A DNA stretch of 64,000 bases from an uncultured Armatimonadota bacterium (GTDB lineage Bacteria > Armatimonadota > Armatimonadia > Armatimonadales > Armatimonadaceae). Every line of letters starts with the position of its first letter. Position 1 is the first letter of the stretch. The notes beneath the pieces are model-generated. The model had not been told where the DNA came from. It saw only the letters and a program-made list of their open reading frames with translations, and did no database searches. Below, piece by piece: positions 49,427 through 62,747 of the stretch. The stretch spans positions 24,436 through 88,435 of the forward strand of contig CAIVZM010000051.1 of assembly GCA_903910385.1 (NCBI GenBank). Direction: 5' to 3'. Made by a program: the position numbers and the translations under genes.

Positions 49427-51910
49427 TGGCGTCGCCATAGACGGTTCTCTTTTTGCATCGGCATCGAACCGAACCGCCTCAAGGATCGCCAGCAGGGAAC
49501 GGAATCGCGTCTCCGGTACGGAAAAGGATAACGCGGCGGAATGTGCGCTTTGTAGGGCTACAGTATCCTTCGGTTTTTCCCGTACAAGCGTCAGGTACGC
49601 CGCCAGACGTTGCGGCGAATCCGCAATTTGCGCGGCGACAGCGTTGGCAGTTCCGTAATCACGGCGGTGCGTACACCATTCGGACAGACGGCGCAACGTT
49701 TCCTCACGAGGATAATCCTGCACAGCGAGGGCTTGCGGTTCCAATTGCGGTTGCCCGGCGGTTCGGGGACGCTGCACATAGGCTTCCCAGATGTTCAGGA
49801 ATATTTCCCGGTCGCCGGTTTGCGTAAAATGACGGCGGGAAATATCCAGCGCCATCGTCATTTTTCCGGCGGATGCCTGCATTGTCGCAAGGCGTTCCGG
49901 AGTCAGGGTTGCGCTTCCCCTAGTGGCGGCAGTGTGATAATCGTCCTGCGCCCCTGTCGCATCTCCCTGAGCCGCTTTTCGTCGGGCGCGCGCTTCGAGA
50001 TAGGCGACTTTCCCTTCCACCGTCGTAATTTCCGCCGCGATCTGTTCCGCGCCGGATATGTCCCCGGTTGCAAATCGGGCGGCGGCAAGCGCGGCAAGCG
50101 TCCCCGCACGCGCCGTATCATCGGGAATCAGCGCCGCTGTTCGTGTCGCGCCTTCACGATTGTTCAGGGCGAGTTGCGTCTGCGCGATAAGCGCCAGAGC
50201 CGCGCTACGGTACGATTCTCCGGCGATAAATCCGGCGGTCTGCTGCGCGGCGGGAATATCCGCACGGCGCGGCTTATCGCCCGCGATCCAGAGAGGGTAG
50301 TCTTCCGGCAAGTACCGGTAATGAAAGCCCTGATTGGTCGCCTTAACCTGCCAGGCGGCGACATTGACCAGCATTCGGTCGCGCAGACCGGGATCTGCGA
50401 TCCCTAACGCTGTTTTTTGCGCCCCGATATAATCGGTAGCGGTCAGTTGCTCGAAAAGAATATCGCTATAGGCGGCAGTAGCGGATTTTGCATCAGTGAT
50501 TGTCTTCGCTCCTAGTACCGCTCCATCGATATCGCCGGAACGGGCGCGAAGCCTCAGGAGTTTTTCCTGATGGGGCGGGATTCGGGAAGGGGAAGAAAAA
50601 CGCTGGAGAGCGAATGCTGAGGCATCCAGATTCGCCCGCGCCCCGATAGAATCTCCGGACTCGATCCGTTTTTCCGCCAGATTCAACAGGAGCGTCGATG
50701 CTTTTTCGCCATCCTCTATCCGTGCAGCTTCCGCTCCCGCTTCTTCCAGTCGTCCCGCACGCATCTGTATTTCTGTGATAAGGATAGAAGCGTCATCGCC
50801 AAGAACTGGTCGGGAGTGGTCGATAGCGGCAAGTATCGTTCCCTGTTGTTTTCCGCCTTGAGAAACGGACGCCGTATCGGCGGCGCGAAGCGCCAGCAAC
50901 GTCAGAGGAGACGCATTTGCGGCGGATTTGAGAGCGTCCAGTGCGGCGAAGCCCTCCGCCTTCTCCCCTGCCGCCAGATAAATAGCCGCAATAGCGGACA
51001 GCGCCTCATAGTCGTGAGATCCAGTTCCTCCAAGAGTGGATGAAATAGCGCATTGAAAGGCGGACGAAAGATTCGCTCGTCCCTCCGCGATACGTCCTCC
51101 CTGATATTGGGCTTCGCCGATCCGAGTGAGAATAGAAGCGGAAAGCGCATTCTTCTCCGTTCGTAGACGGGGCGTCAAAGGTTGCAAGGCATCCAGAAAA
51201 CGCCCGGCGTCGCCGGAATTATGCCGAGCGTGCATCCGATCCTGCGCCAGCATCGTGAGAATATCCGCCTGATTCTGTATGATGAGCAGATTGCGCCGTT
51301 CCGGTTGCAGTGCGGGAGGTTTCAGGACAACCGCTATCGCTCCGGCATCGTCGCCGTTTCGCGCACGAGTCCGGGCGATATTACGGATCGCTTCCCATCG
51401 GGTAGCATTTTCAGGGATTCGCGCCGCGATTCGGGTTGCGCTCGTAAAGTCATCCGCAGCGATTCCCTCCGCGATACGGGCGAGGAAGGGAGAATCCGTG
51501 GGGAGGACGCTCACACAGCGGGAGAGAAGAAGACGCAGGGGAGGACGCGCCTCAACTGGCAATTGCGCGAGAACGCCCGCATGGTTCGCCAGCAGGCGAC
51601 CACGCTCCATTGCGCTTGCGATGCCCGGTACGGTTTCGAGCGCGTTCCGGAACGCTCCGGCTGCCGCAGTCCCCTTTTCGGCGACAAGATTGGCACGCGC
51701 CAGTTCGAATAGCGCCTCCGCCCGTTTTGTCGGATCGGTGATTTTATCGGCGGTAGCGGAGGCGTCCTTCAGCACGGCGACGATCAGAGCAGGATAAGAG
51801 GGAGGCGCTTTCGTCCCCTGGGCTCGGATGGACGGACACAATGCCAGAGAGAGGAAAGCGAGTCCGACAAGGGACAGAGGCGAGGATTGTAATAACAGGA
51901 AAGACCTCAT
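49379..51910 (-). CDS. Secreted TPR-like helical-repeat protein
   Basis: The 843-residue protein has a signal peptide (SLVGLAFLSLALCPSIRA before AQGTK) and is otherwise almost entirely short alpha-helical repeats rich in Ala, Arg and Glu (for example GRLEEAGAEAARIEDGEKASTLLLNLAEKRIESGDSIGARANL), reminiscent of TPR or SEL1 arrays; individual boundaries are blurred. Such proteins are interaction scaffolds outside the cytoplasm. Its ATG overlaps the VOC gene stop (ATGA), and its last 48 bp overlap ppx in antisense. No enzymatic motif is visible. Confidence 0.8.
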   Translation of the reverse strand: MRSFLLLQSSPLSLVGLAFLSLALCPSIRAQGTKAPPSYPALIVAVLKDASATADKITDPTKRAEALFELARANLVAEKGTAAAGAFRNALETVPGIASAMERGRLLANHAGVLAQLPVEARPPLRLLLSRCVSVLPTDSPFLARIAEGIAADDFTSATRIAARIPENATRWEAIRNIARTRARNGDDAGAIAVVLKPPALQPERRNLLIIQNQADILTMLAQDRMHARHNSGDAGRFLDALQPLTPRLRTEKNALSASILTRIGEAQYQGGRIAEGRANLSSAFQCAISSTLGGTGSHDYEALSAIAAIYLAAGEKAEGFAALDALKSAANASPLTLLALRAADTASVSQGGKQQGTILAAIDHSRPVLGDDASILITEIQMRAGRLEEAGAEAARIEDGEKASTLLLNLAEKRIESGDSIGARANLDASAFALQRFSSPSRIPPHQEKLLRLRARSGDIDGAVLGAKTITDAKSATAAYSDILFEQLTATDYIGAQKTALGIADPGLRDRMLVNVAAWQVKATNQGFHYRYLPEDYPLWIAGDKPRRADIPAAQQTAGFIAGESYRSAALALIAQTQLALNNREGATRTAALIPDDTARAGTLAALAAARFATGDISGAEQIAAEITTVEGKVAYLEARARRKAAQGDATGAQDDYHTAATRGSATLTPERLATMQASAGKMTMALDISRRHFTQTGDREIFLNIWEAYVQRPRTAGQPQLEPQALAVQDYPREETLRRLSEWCTHRRDYGTANAVAAQIADSPQRLAAYLTLVREKPKDTVALQSAHSAALSFSVPETRFRSLLAILEAVRFDADAKREPSMATPSGNRRGFDPGLSAGR

Positions 51911-52368
51911 AACGTCTCCGGCTTACGAAAATCACAGAGTTCCACAATAACGCCATCCGGGTCATGCAGGTAGCAAAGCCGTTTCTGGACGCCGTCCACC
52001 AGCATGAAGGGAACGGTTACCGGCGAGGAAATCGCCGTAAATCCCGCATCGTGGAGGCGAGAATAAATCGCTTCCAGATTTTCAACTTCAAGCGCAAAGT
52101 GTCGGAGTCCGAGGGTCTGCGGTAGCGAATTGACAGGAATCGCTTCCCCCTGCGGCGTTCGGTACTCCAGCAGTTCGAAGCGGCAACCGCCTCCGGAGGG
52201 ATTGACAAAAACGCAGTGCGCCTGCGCTCCCGATAATCCGGTGACGCGATCTATCCATTCCCCCGTCAAATCGACGGTAAAAGTGACGCGCATTTCCAGC
52301 AGTCCGACATAAAACGCCAGACAACGCTCCATATTCCCCGTGACGATATTGAGATGATTTACGCGCAT
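51907..52368 (-). CDS. VOC-superfamily (glyoxalase/dioxygenase-like) protein
   Basis: The 153-residue protein has the paired beta-alpha-beta-beta-beta modules of the vicinal-oxygen-chelate fold: VNHLNIVTGNMERCLAFYVGLLEM with a metal His, CRFELLEYRTP with Glu, GLRHFALEVENLEAIYSRLHDAG with His, and YLHDPDGVIVELCDF with the last Glu. These four residues give a complete metal site. Function could be glyoxalase-like, epimerase or extradiol cleavage; the sequence does not decide. Translation is coupled to the downstream helical-repeat gene (ATGA overlap). Confidence 0.88.
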   Translation of the reverse strand: MRVNHLNIVTGNMERCLAFYVGLLEMRVTFTVDLTGEWIDRVTGLSGAQAHCVFVNPSGGGCRFELLEYRTPQGEAIPVNSLPQTLGLRHFALEVENLEAIYSRLHDAGFTAISSPVTVPFMLVDGVQKRLCYLHDPDGVIVELCDFRKPETL

Positions 52369-52487
52369 AACTTTTCGGATAATCTTTTTCGCTTCTCGTA
52401 GACCCGGTTAGCATTTTACCCCTTCTTGCTTTTCGGCGCCGATTCCGGGCGGTCCTCAATCGCAATAACGCAGGGACGCCTTCGGAT

Positions 52488-53429
52488 TTATCCGGGCTTC
52501 CCGCCCAGCGCCGTCAGAATCGTCAGGGTAAGGGTGACCGTGATTGCGGAAAAGAGCGTCGTCCAGAATACGCAATCGGCGGCAAGTTCGACATCGCCAT
52601 TCTGGTCCAGCGCAAGCAACAATGTATTGACAGCGGTCGGCGCCGAGGCGGCGAGAATCAGCGCCGCGCCGGGCCAGGGCCAGAGTCCGAACAGAACCAC
52701 CACCCCGGCAGTGACCATCGGTAGTATCAGCAATTTGAGACAGAGCACCGGCACGACATGACGCCAGCGAGGCCAGCGAGCCTGTTGCGCCAGTTGCGCT
52801 CCGAGCGTCACCAGCGCCAGCGGCACCAGACCTTCCGCCAGCAGATGCAGACTGTACAACACCGGTTCCGGCAACTTAATTCCCAGACCGCGCAGAGAGA
52901 ACGCCGCGATTACCATATACACCATCGGGAGTTTCAGATAGCCCTTGACGGCGTTTCCCAGCCCACGCCCGGTCAGTGTCGCCATCAAACAGTAGCCGAT
53001 GCCCCATAGCGAAAGATTCGCGGTCATGACAATCAGCGCCTGCACGGCTCCGCCCGCCGGGCCGAACGCTCTCACAGCGACCGGAATCCCGAAGTTTCCC
53101 GCATTGAAGACGACCGAAGAGAGCATCAGGACGGCAAACCGCTCCCGTGATACCTTCCACTTCCAGAGCAGAGCGAACAACGGGAACGCGAGAACCGCCT
53201 GGGCAGTCAATGTCGCCGCCGCTATTCCACCGATATCGCGCAGGGAGAGTGAACTTGTATACAGGTAGTAAAAGAGAAAGGTAGGGACAAACAGATATAT
53301 CTGGAGTCGCGCCAGCGTCGTCATATCCAGTTTCTGCGCTCGCTGGACGACGGCGCCCAATGCTACCAGTAATAGCGTCGGCAAGACAACGACACCGAAA
53401 AGATGTAAAGCAGTAGAAAAAACAGACAT
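52488..53429 (-). CDS. AEC-family (auxin efflux carrier-like) transporter
   Basis: The 313-residue protein has about ten membrane segments in two inverted five-helix halves, with the AEC motifs LARLQIYLFVPTFLFYYLY, NAGNFGIPVAVRAFGP and LVPLALVTLGAQLAQ. Bacterial members export small carboxylates such as malate or malonate. It lies 10 nt downstream of modB on the same strand, the place where modC normally sits, so it shares the mod transcript although no link with molybdate is known. Confidence 0.9.
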   Translation of the reverse strand: MSVFSTALHLFGVVVLPTLLLVALGAVVQRAQKLDMTTLARLQIYLFVPTFLFYYLYTSSLSLRDIGGIAAATLTAQAVLAFPLFALLWKWKVSRERFAVLMLSSVVFNAGNFGIPVAVRAFGPAGGAVQALIVMTANLSLWGIGYCLMATLTGRGLGNAVKGYLKLPMVYMVIAAFSLRGLGIKLPEPVLYSLHLLAEGLVPLALVTLGAQLAQQARWPRWRHVVPVLCLKLLILPMVTAGVVVLFGLWPWPGAALILAASAPTAVNTLLLALDQNGDVELAADCVFWTTLFSAITVTLTLTILTALGGKPG

Positions 53430-53439
53430 GATGCCGACG

Positions 53440-54162
53440 TTACCGTTCTCCTCGTGCGGAGGCTATCCTTCCGCTCCAGAGGCCGACCAGAGAAATCAGG
53501 ACTAACGCTACCAGTGTCAGCGTCAGGGCGTAGCGGAGAGCCAGACCGTCATCGCCGGACTGCACTGCCGCATAGAGGGCGAGGGGGAGCGTCTGAGTCC
53601 GACCGGGAATCGAACCCGCCACCATCAAAGTCGCGCCGAACTCGCCCAATGCGCGTGCGAACGCCAGCGTAAACGCCGCCAGTAATCCCCGGAACGATAG
53701 GGGAATCAAGACAGAGAAAAAGAGCCGGGCTTCGGACGCCCCCAGAGTCCTTCCCACTTCGATCAGTTCCGTATCCACCGATGCCAGCGCCGCCGCGCCC
53801 GTGCGGACAAAAAGCGGGAGCGCCATCACCCCCGCCGCAATCGCCGCGCCGGGCCAGGTAAACAGCAGTCGAATTCCGAAATCGTCCTGTAAAATTCGTC
53901 CGAACGCCGTTCCTCGCCCGAAAATCAACAGTAACGCATATCCGACCACAGTGGGCGGCAAAACGAGCGGCAACGTGATGAAAACCTCGACCAGCCACCT
54001 ACCCGGAAACGGCCCGCCTACCCCAAGACGATACGATGCCCACAGACCCAGCGGTAACATCAAGGTCGTTGCGGTAGTGGCGACCAGTAGCGATAGAAGG
54101 AAAGCGGAAGCGAAATCGTTCAAGCGGATACCGCCAGCAAGAGAATTTGGACGCGCCTGCAC
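53440..54162 (-). CDS. modB: Molybdate ABC transporter permease
   Basis: The 240-residue membrane protein has five to six segments and the EAA-loop ASEARLFFSVLIPLSFRGLLAAFTLAFARALGEFGATLMVAG, diagnostic of ModB (docking to the ModC ATPase). LPLVLPPTVVGYALL is a further ModB signature. Start GTG 54162 is uncertain because the ribosome site is weak; a TTG at 54120 is possible. It follows modA by 30 nt. The expected modC ATPase is not in the window: the next gene is an AEC carrier. Tungstate specificity is possible. Confidence 0.93.
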   Translation of the reverse strand: MQARPNSLAGGIRLNDFASAFLLSLLVATTATTLMLPLGLWASYRLGVGGPFPGRWLVEVFITLPLVLPPTVVGYALLLIFGRGTAFGRILQDDFGIRLLFTWPGAAIAAGVMALPLFVRTGAAALASVDTELIEVGRTLGASEARLFFSVLIPLSFRGLLAAFTLAFARALGEFGATLMVAGSIPGRTQTLPLALYAAVQSGDDGLALRYALTLTLVALVLISLVGLWSGRIASARGER

Positions 54163-54192
54163 CTTTCGGACGAGGGAAAGCGTTTCATTCTG

Positions 54193-54891
54193 TTATCGGG
54201 GCAATCCAAAGCCCAACTCGTAGAGAATCCGTTGCGGTTCCTGATACAGCAAGAATTCCACGAATCGGTGCGCGACCTCCGGTTTCGCCGAACCGGTGAC
54301 GACGGCGGCGGGATAGACCGGGACTTTATGATCCAGTCCGGGTTGCGTTCGCTTTACTTCACGCACTTTGCTTCTGGCGCTACGCGAATCGGTGGCGAAG
54401 ACGATTCCGGCATCCGCGTCTCCGTTGATGACATAGGTCATGGTCTGTCGCACATTTTCGCCGAAGACCGCTTTGGCGCGCACGATGTCCCATAACCCGA
54501 ATCGTGTCAACGCTTCGCGTGCATAACGACCGGAAGGAACCGTGTCCGGGTTGGAGAGGGCGACGCGCCGAATGCTCCCTGCCTTCAATCCGGCGAAATC
54601 GGCAAGCGAAGACTTCGGGGGAGTAATCAACGCCAGCGTATTGGTCGCAAAGACCTGCTTTGTCTTTGGCGAGATCCGTTCCGCCTTTTCCAGATCATCC
54701 ATCTCCTGAAGTGATGCAGAGGCGAAAACATCCGCCGGGGCTCCCGCCAGAATCTGCCTCGCCAGCGCGCCGGACGATCCGAAGTTGAACCGCACCGGAA
54801 CGCCGCCGTTTTCCCGGGCGAACCGCTTTCCGATCTCTCGAAATGCATCCGTCAGCGAAGAGGCGGCGGAAACAAGTATTTCTTCTTCCAT
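54193..54891 (-). CDS. modA: Molybdate-binding protein ModA without signal peptide
   Basis: The 232-residue protein is a type II periplasmic binding protein: EEEILVSAASSLTDAFREIGKRF at the very start, FNFGSSGALARQILAGAPADVFASA (oxyanion-binding Ser), DTVPSGRYAREAL and DADAGIVFATDSR. ModA normally has a Sec signal or lipobox before the first strand, but here the mature sequence begins at residue 2. TATAAT lies six nt before ATG 54891, and the frame upstream (to 54990) does not encode a signal peptide either. It heads modA-modB-AEC. Export route or a non-ABC use is unclear. Confidence 0.9.
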   Translation of the reverse strand: MEEEILVSAASSLTDAFREIGKRFARENGGVPVRFNFGSSGALARQILAGAPADVFASASLQEMDDLEKAERISPKTKQVFATNTLALITPPKSSLADFAGLKAGSIRRVALSNPDTVPSGRYAREALTRFGLWDIVRAKAVFGENVRQTMTYVINGDADAGIVFATDSRSARSKVREVKRTQPGLDHKVPVYPAAVVTGSAKPEVAHRFVEFLLYQEPQRILYELGFGLPR

Positions 54892-54897
54892 AGGGCG

Positions 54898-54903
54898 ATT
54901 ATA
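54898..54903 (-). promoter_or_regulatory. -10 hexamer for leaderless modA
   Basis: Perfect TATAAT (in GTGTATAAT) on the minus strand, six nt (CGCCCT) before ATG 54891. Confidence 0.55.
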
Positions 54904-54965
54904 CACTCGAATGCCTGTTTCCCTGACGCCCGCCCCGCCCATCACCAACCGGGTCAGCCCTGAAT

Positions 54966-54995
54966 TTGACAATCGCGCTATTGCAGGCATACAAT
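54966..54995 (+). promoter_or_regulatory. Promoter of cstA
   Basis: TTGACA (54966-54971), 18-nt spacer, TACAAT (54990-54995). A leader of about 24 nt with GAGGGAG follows. Confidence 0.7.
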
Positions 54996-55025
54996 CCGTC
55001 TACATATCGAGGGAGAAATGCCGTA

Positions 55026-56912
55026 ATGAACTCCGTGGTCCTGGCGCTGACCGCCGCCTGCGTCTTTGTGCTTGCCTATCGTACGTATGGCGTCTTTCTG
55101 GCATCCAAAGTTCTCAAATTAGATAACGAACGTCCTACTCCTGCTGTCACCAGAGCGGATGGTCGGGATTTCGTAAAAACCAATAAATTCGTTGTGTTCG
55201 GTCACCATTTTGCCGCAATCGCCGCGGCGGGACCGCTTATCGGCCCGGTGCTGGCGGCGCAATATGGCGTGTTGCCGGGAGCGCTATGGATTCTGTTCGG
55301 GGCGGTTCTGGGCGGAGCCGTTCATGACCTCATCATTTTATTCGCCTCCGTCCGACGCGGTGGAAACTCTCTGGTGCAGATCGCCAGAGAGGAAACCGGA
55401 GAATTGACCGGTAATGTCGCTTATCTGGCGGTTCTGGTAATTCTTCTACTGTCGATGGCAGTCCTTGCTATCGTTGTTGTGCAAGCGCTGGCGCACTCCT
55501 CCTGGGGAACTTTCACTGTCCTGGCGACTATTCCGCTCGCCCTGATCATGGGATGGTGGTCGTACAAATTTCGTCCCGGCAAAGTGGGCGAAGCGACGGT
55601 CATCGGAGTCATCGGTCTGGTTGCCGCCACCCTGGTCGGCCCGTATGTGCAGGCGTCCGAGTTGGGTAGGATGCTGACCTTCACCGATAAGCAACTCGCT
55701 CTGGCGTTGCCGGTTTACGGGTTTCTGGCGGCTTCCCTGCCCATATGGATGCTCCTTTGCCCCCGCGATTACCTGTCCACGTGGATGAAACTGGGAGTGA
55801 TTGCGCTACTGGCGGGTGGGATATTGATCGTCCAACCGGTTCTTCATATGCCGCTCGTAACCTCATTTGTGTATGGCGGAGGGCCGGTGGTTCCGGGGCC
55901 GTTGTTCCCGTATCTGTTTATTACCATCGCTTGTGGAGCGGTTTCGGGCTTTCACTCGCTGATCGCCAGCGGGACAACGCCCAAAATGATCCCGGATGAA
56001 GGCGCAATGCGCTTTGTCGGCTATGGCGCGATGGTTGTAGAAGGCTTTGTCGCAATTACTGCGCTTATCGCGGCGTGCGCCCTCCATCCCGGAGACTACT
56101 TCGCCATGAACTCGAATGCCGTCAAGCAGTTGGTGGCGGCATCCGGCGGAGTTGTCGATATGAACGCCGTCTCAGCCCTTGTTTTCAAGCAGACCGGATT
56201 CTTACCAGTGGAAATCGCCAACCTCTCCACGCAGATACAGGAAACGTTGGTCGGGCGCACGGGCGGTGGCGTGGCTCTGGCAGTCGGTATGGCGTCCATC
56301 TTCGGGAAAATACCCGGTCTGGAAAACGCTATCAAGTACGGTTACCATTTCGTCATCGTCTTCGAAGCGCTATTTATCCTGACAGCGGTAGACACTGGTA
56401 CACGAGTCGCTCGCTATCTGGTGCAGGAAGCGCTGGGGAAAATTCACAAACCTCTGGGTGATAATAAGTCCGTTCCCGCTGTCGCCTTCGCTTCGCTTCT
56501 GGTGGTTTCCACGTGGGGTTGGCTGGTCTATAACGGTTCGATTATGAGCCTTTGGCCCATGTTCGGGGTTGCCAACCAGCTGCTGGCGACCGTAGCGCTT
56601 GCGGTCGGCACAACGGTTCTATTCCGTATGGGCCGCGCCCGCTACGCATGGACGACCCTGATACCGATGTGTTTTATGACCGTCATTATCACCACCGCTG
56701 GTTATATGAATATTCGAATGTTTGCGGGGGAAAAGTTCGTCGGGCAATACGGGCAAACCTTTTCCTATCTAAACATCGCCCTGACTATCGCACTACTGAC
56801 CTGCGGCGCGATTGTTCTTGTGACGTCCGTGCGTAAATGGATCGAACTGTACCGTAAGGGCATTACAGACGACGAACCAGTATCAAAATACGCGGTTCCT
56901 GCGGCGAGTTAG
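55026..56912 (+). CDS. cstA: Carbon starvation protein A (CstA)
   Basis: The 628-residue protein has about 16 to 18 membrane segments and CstA signatures: ALTAACVFVLAYRTYGVFLASKVL at the start, FVVFGHHFAAIAAAGPLIGPVLAAQYG and GAVLGGAVHDLIILFASVRRGG. Members import pyruvate or peptides when carbon is scarce. ATG 55026 is ten nt after GAGGGAG (55009-55015). Between them lies a two-codon frame, ATG CCG TAA, whose stop overlaps the cstA ATG (TAATG). A good promoter is upstream. It converges with purB and shares the hairpin between them. Confidence 0.95.
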   Translation: MNSVVLALTAACVFVLAYRTYGVFLASKVLKLDNERPTPAVTRADGRDFVKTNKFVVFGHHFAAIAAAGPLIGPVLAAQYGVLPGALWILFGAVLGGAVHDLIILFASVRRGGNSLVQIAREETGELTGNVAYLAVLVILLLSMAVLAIVVVQALAHSSWGTFTVLATIPLALIMGWWSYKFRPGKVGEATVIGVIGLVAATLVGPYVQASELGRMLTFTDKQLALALPVYGFLAASLPIWMLLCPRDYLSTWMKLGVIALLAGGILIVQPVLHMPLVTSFVYGGGPVVPGPLFPYLFITIACGAVSGFHSLIASGTTPKMIPDEGAMRFVGYGAMVVEGFVAITALIAACALHPGDYFAMNSNAVKQLVAASGGVVDMNAVSALVFKQTGFLPVEIANLSTQIQETLVGRTGGGVALAVGMASIFGKIPGLENAIKYGYHFVIVFEALFILTAVDTGTRVARYLVQEALGKIHKPLGDNKSVPAVAFASLLVVSTWGWLVYNGSIMSLWPMFGVANQLLATVALAVGTTVLFRMGRARYAWTTLIPMCFMTVIITTAGYMNIRMFAGEKFVGQYGQTFSYLNIALTIALLTCGAIVLVTSVRKWIELYRKGITDDEPVSKYAVPAAS

Positions 56913-56921
56913 CCAGAAAAG

Positions 56922-61152
<4,231 letters not shown>

Positions 61153-61210
61153 TTCGGACCTGATTCGTCTCGTATCCTGCGCCAAACATGACGCAGGTAA
61201 ACGGCGATCC

Positions 61211-61239
61211 ATTATACACCTTCTCGACGCCTACGGCAA
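61211..61239 (-). promoter_or_regulatory. Promoter of secDF
   Basis: TTGCCG (61234-61239), 17 nt, TATAAT (61211-61216) on the minus strand. The TATAAT is part of GTGTATAAT, the same context as at the modA and MFS genes. Confidence 0.5.
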
Positions 61240-61499
61240 AAAACGCATTCCCTCCCCCACGACAATTATATTTTTCCGGATGGGAATCTATCCTTATGTT
61301 TCATAAAAGTATCGGGAAGGGTGCGTTCAAACTTCCGCATTGGGCGTAGATAAAGTCAAGGGTTTGATCTCATTATCTTCTGCGAATTGAAAAAGGATAT
61401 ACGTAACGTTGCGTCGAATCAAAAAGGCGTTGCGGGCGCTCGTAACGTTTGTTCATCGATGAGCCGCTCACACCCCTTTGAAACGAGGAAATAGATTTA

Positions 61500-62591
61500 A
61501 TGGATACGGAAGTAGCCGTCATTAAAGAAGGCGGCGAGGTTGAAGCCAAGCCTCTACGGATTGGCATTATCGGTTGTGGCGGCATCGCGCAGACGCATAT
61601 CGGATATTACAAGAAGATGCCCGGCGTTTCGGTCGTCGCTGGAGCGGATATTCGTCCTGCCGCTCTGGAACATATGAAGAATGCGCATGGCGTCAATTTC
61701 GTGTACGACGACTTCAATGAAATGCTCAAAGAAGTCGGCGATGGCATCGATGCGATCTCGGTCGCAACGCCTAACGGCGTCCACCATGCCGCCGCACTCG
61801 CCGCGTTGAACGCAGGAAAGCATGTCCTCTGCGAAAAACCCATGGCGATGAATGCGAAGCAGGCGCAGGAAATGGCGGACGCTGCGAAAGCGAATGGCGT
61901 TCATTTCGTCATTGGCTTTCAGCATCGCTTCGAACCGCGTTCGCAGGTTATCCGCGACCTGATTAATTCGGGAGCGCTGGGAGATATCCTTTATGTCCGC
62001 TCCCAGGCGTTACGACGGCGCGGTATTCCGAACTGGGGCGTTTTCGGTCGCAAGGAATTGCAGGGTGGCGGTCCGATGATCGATATCGGAGTCCACATTC
62101 TGGAAGCATCGCACTCACTGATCGGATCGCCCAAACCGATCTCCGCTACCGGTAACACCTTCACCTTTATGGGCGACAAGCCCTCCACGGTCAAGAGCAC
62201 GTGGCCGAACTGGGACTATGAAACCTACACGGTGGAAGACATGGCGGTCGGAATGATCCGTTTCGATAACGGAACGATGCTGACGCTGGAATCATCCTTC
62301 TGCGCCCATATTCCGGAAGATGTGTTCAACATCCAGATTTTCGGAACCAAGGGCGGCGCAATCTGGGATTCCACCCAGATTTTCACCGACTACAACGACT
62401 ACATGATCAATGCCAGCCCGAGCTTCATTCCGAAATGGGATATGTGGCAGTACAAGATGCAGCACTTCGTAGAAGTGGCCCGCGATGGTCGCAAAAACGA
62501 AGCTCCTGCCGAAGACGGCGTCGCCGTTCAGAAAATGCTCGACGGCATCTATGCCGCCGCCGCCGCAGGTAAAGAAGTCACCATCAGCTAA
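61500..62591 (+). CDS. Gfo/Idh/MocA-family oxidoreductase
   Basis: The 363-residue protein has the Rossmann loop LRIGIIGCGGIAQTHIGYY and the classic AGKHVLCEKPMAMNAKQAQEM with catalytic-site EKP. The C-terminal alpha/beta domain includes GGPMIDIGVHILEASHSLIGSP, where Asp and His complete the D-x3-H catalytic pattern, so all expected residues are present. Likely NAD(P)-dependent oxidation or reduction of a sugar or inositol. ATG 61500 follows GAGGAAA, a conventional ribosome site. It diverges from secDF, and a strong hairpin follows it. Unlike the 21783-22928 paralogue, the EKP motif is intact. Confidence 0.92.
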   Translation: MDTEVAVIKEGGEVEAKPLRIGIIGCGGIAQTHIGYYKKMPGVSVVAGADIRPAALEHMKNAHGVNFVYDDFNEMLKEVGDGIDAISVATPNGVHHAAALAALNAGKHVLCEKPMAMNAKQAQEMADAAKANGVHFVIGFQHRFEPRSQVIRDLINSGALGDILYVRSQALRRRGIPNWGVFGRKELQGGGPMIDIGVHILEASHSLIGSPKPISATGNTFTFMGDKPSTVKSTWPNWDYETYTVEDMAVGMIRFDNGTMLTLESSFCAHIPEDVFNIQIFGTKGGAIWDSTQIFTDYNDYMINASPSFIPKWDMWQYKMQHFVEVARDGRKNEAPAEDGVAVQKMLDGIYAAAAAGKEVTIS

Positions 62592-62603
62592 TATCGTCCG
62601 ACA

Positions 62604-62624
62604 TTAACGAAGCCATTTCGTTAA
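62604..62624. repeat. Perfect 8-bp inverted repeat after the oxidoreductase
   Basis: TTAACGAA, 5-nt loop, TTCGTTAA, thirteen nt after the stop codon. It may assist the terminator that follows. Confidence 0.5.
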
Positions 62625-62640
62625 GGGAAACGATTAAGGC

Positions 62641-62685
62641 AAAAGCCGCTTTCTATCCAGGTACAAGGGATGGAAAGCGGCTTTT
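62641..62685. terminator. Bidirectional terminator between convergent genes
   Basis: AAAAGCCGCTTTC (62641-62653) pairs perfectly over 13 bp with GAAAGCGGCTTTT (62673-62685), loop 19 nt. The T-runs on both strands fit the convergent gene pair. Confidence 0.7.
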
Positions 62686-62747
62686 CTCGTTAATACAGCG
62701 AAAATACAGCAAAAAACAGGGAAGGCGCCATATAAAGACCAACGATC

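Noticed and set aside
54892..54990. Signal peptide for ModA from an upstream start
   Set aside because: The in-frame upstream 33 codons are charged and glycine-rich without a hydrophobic core, and they lie across the TATAAT.
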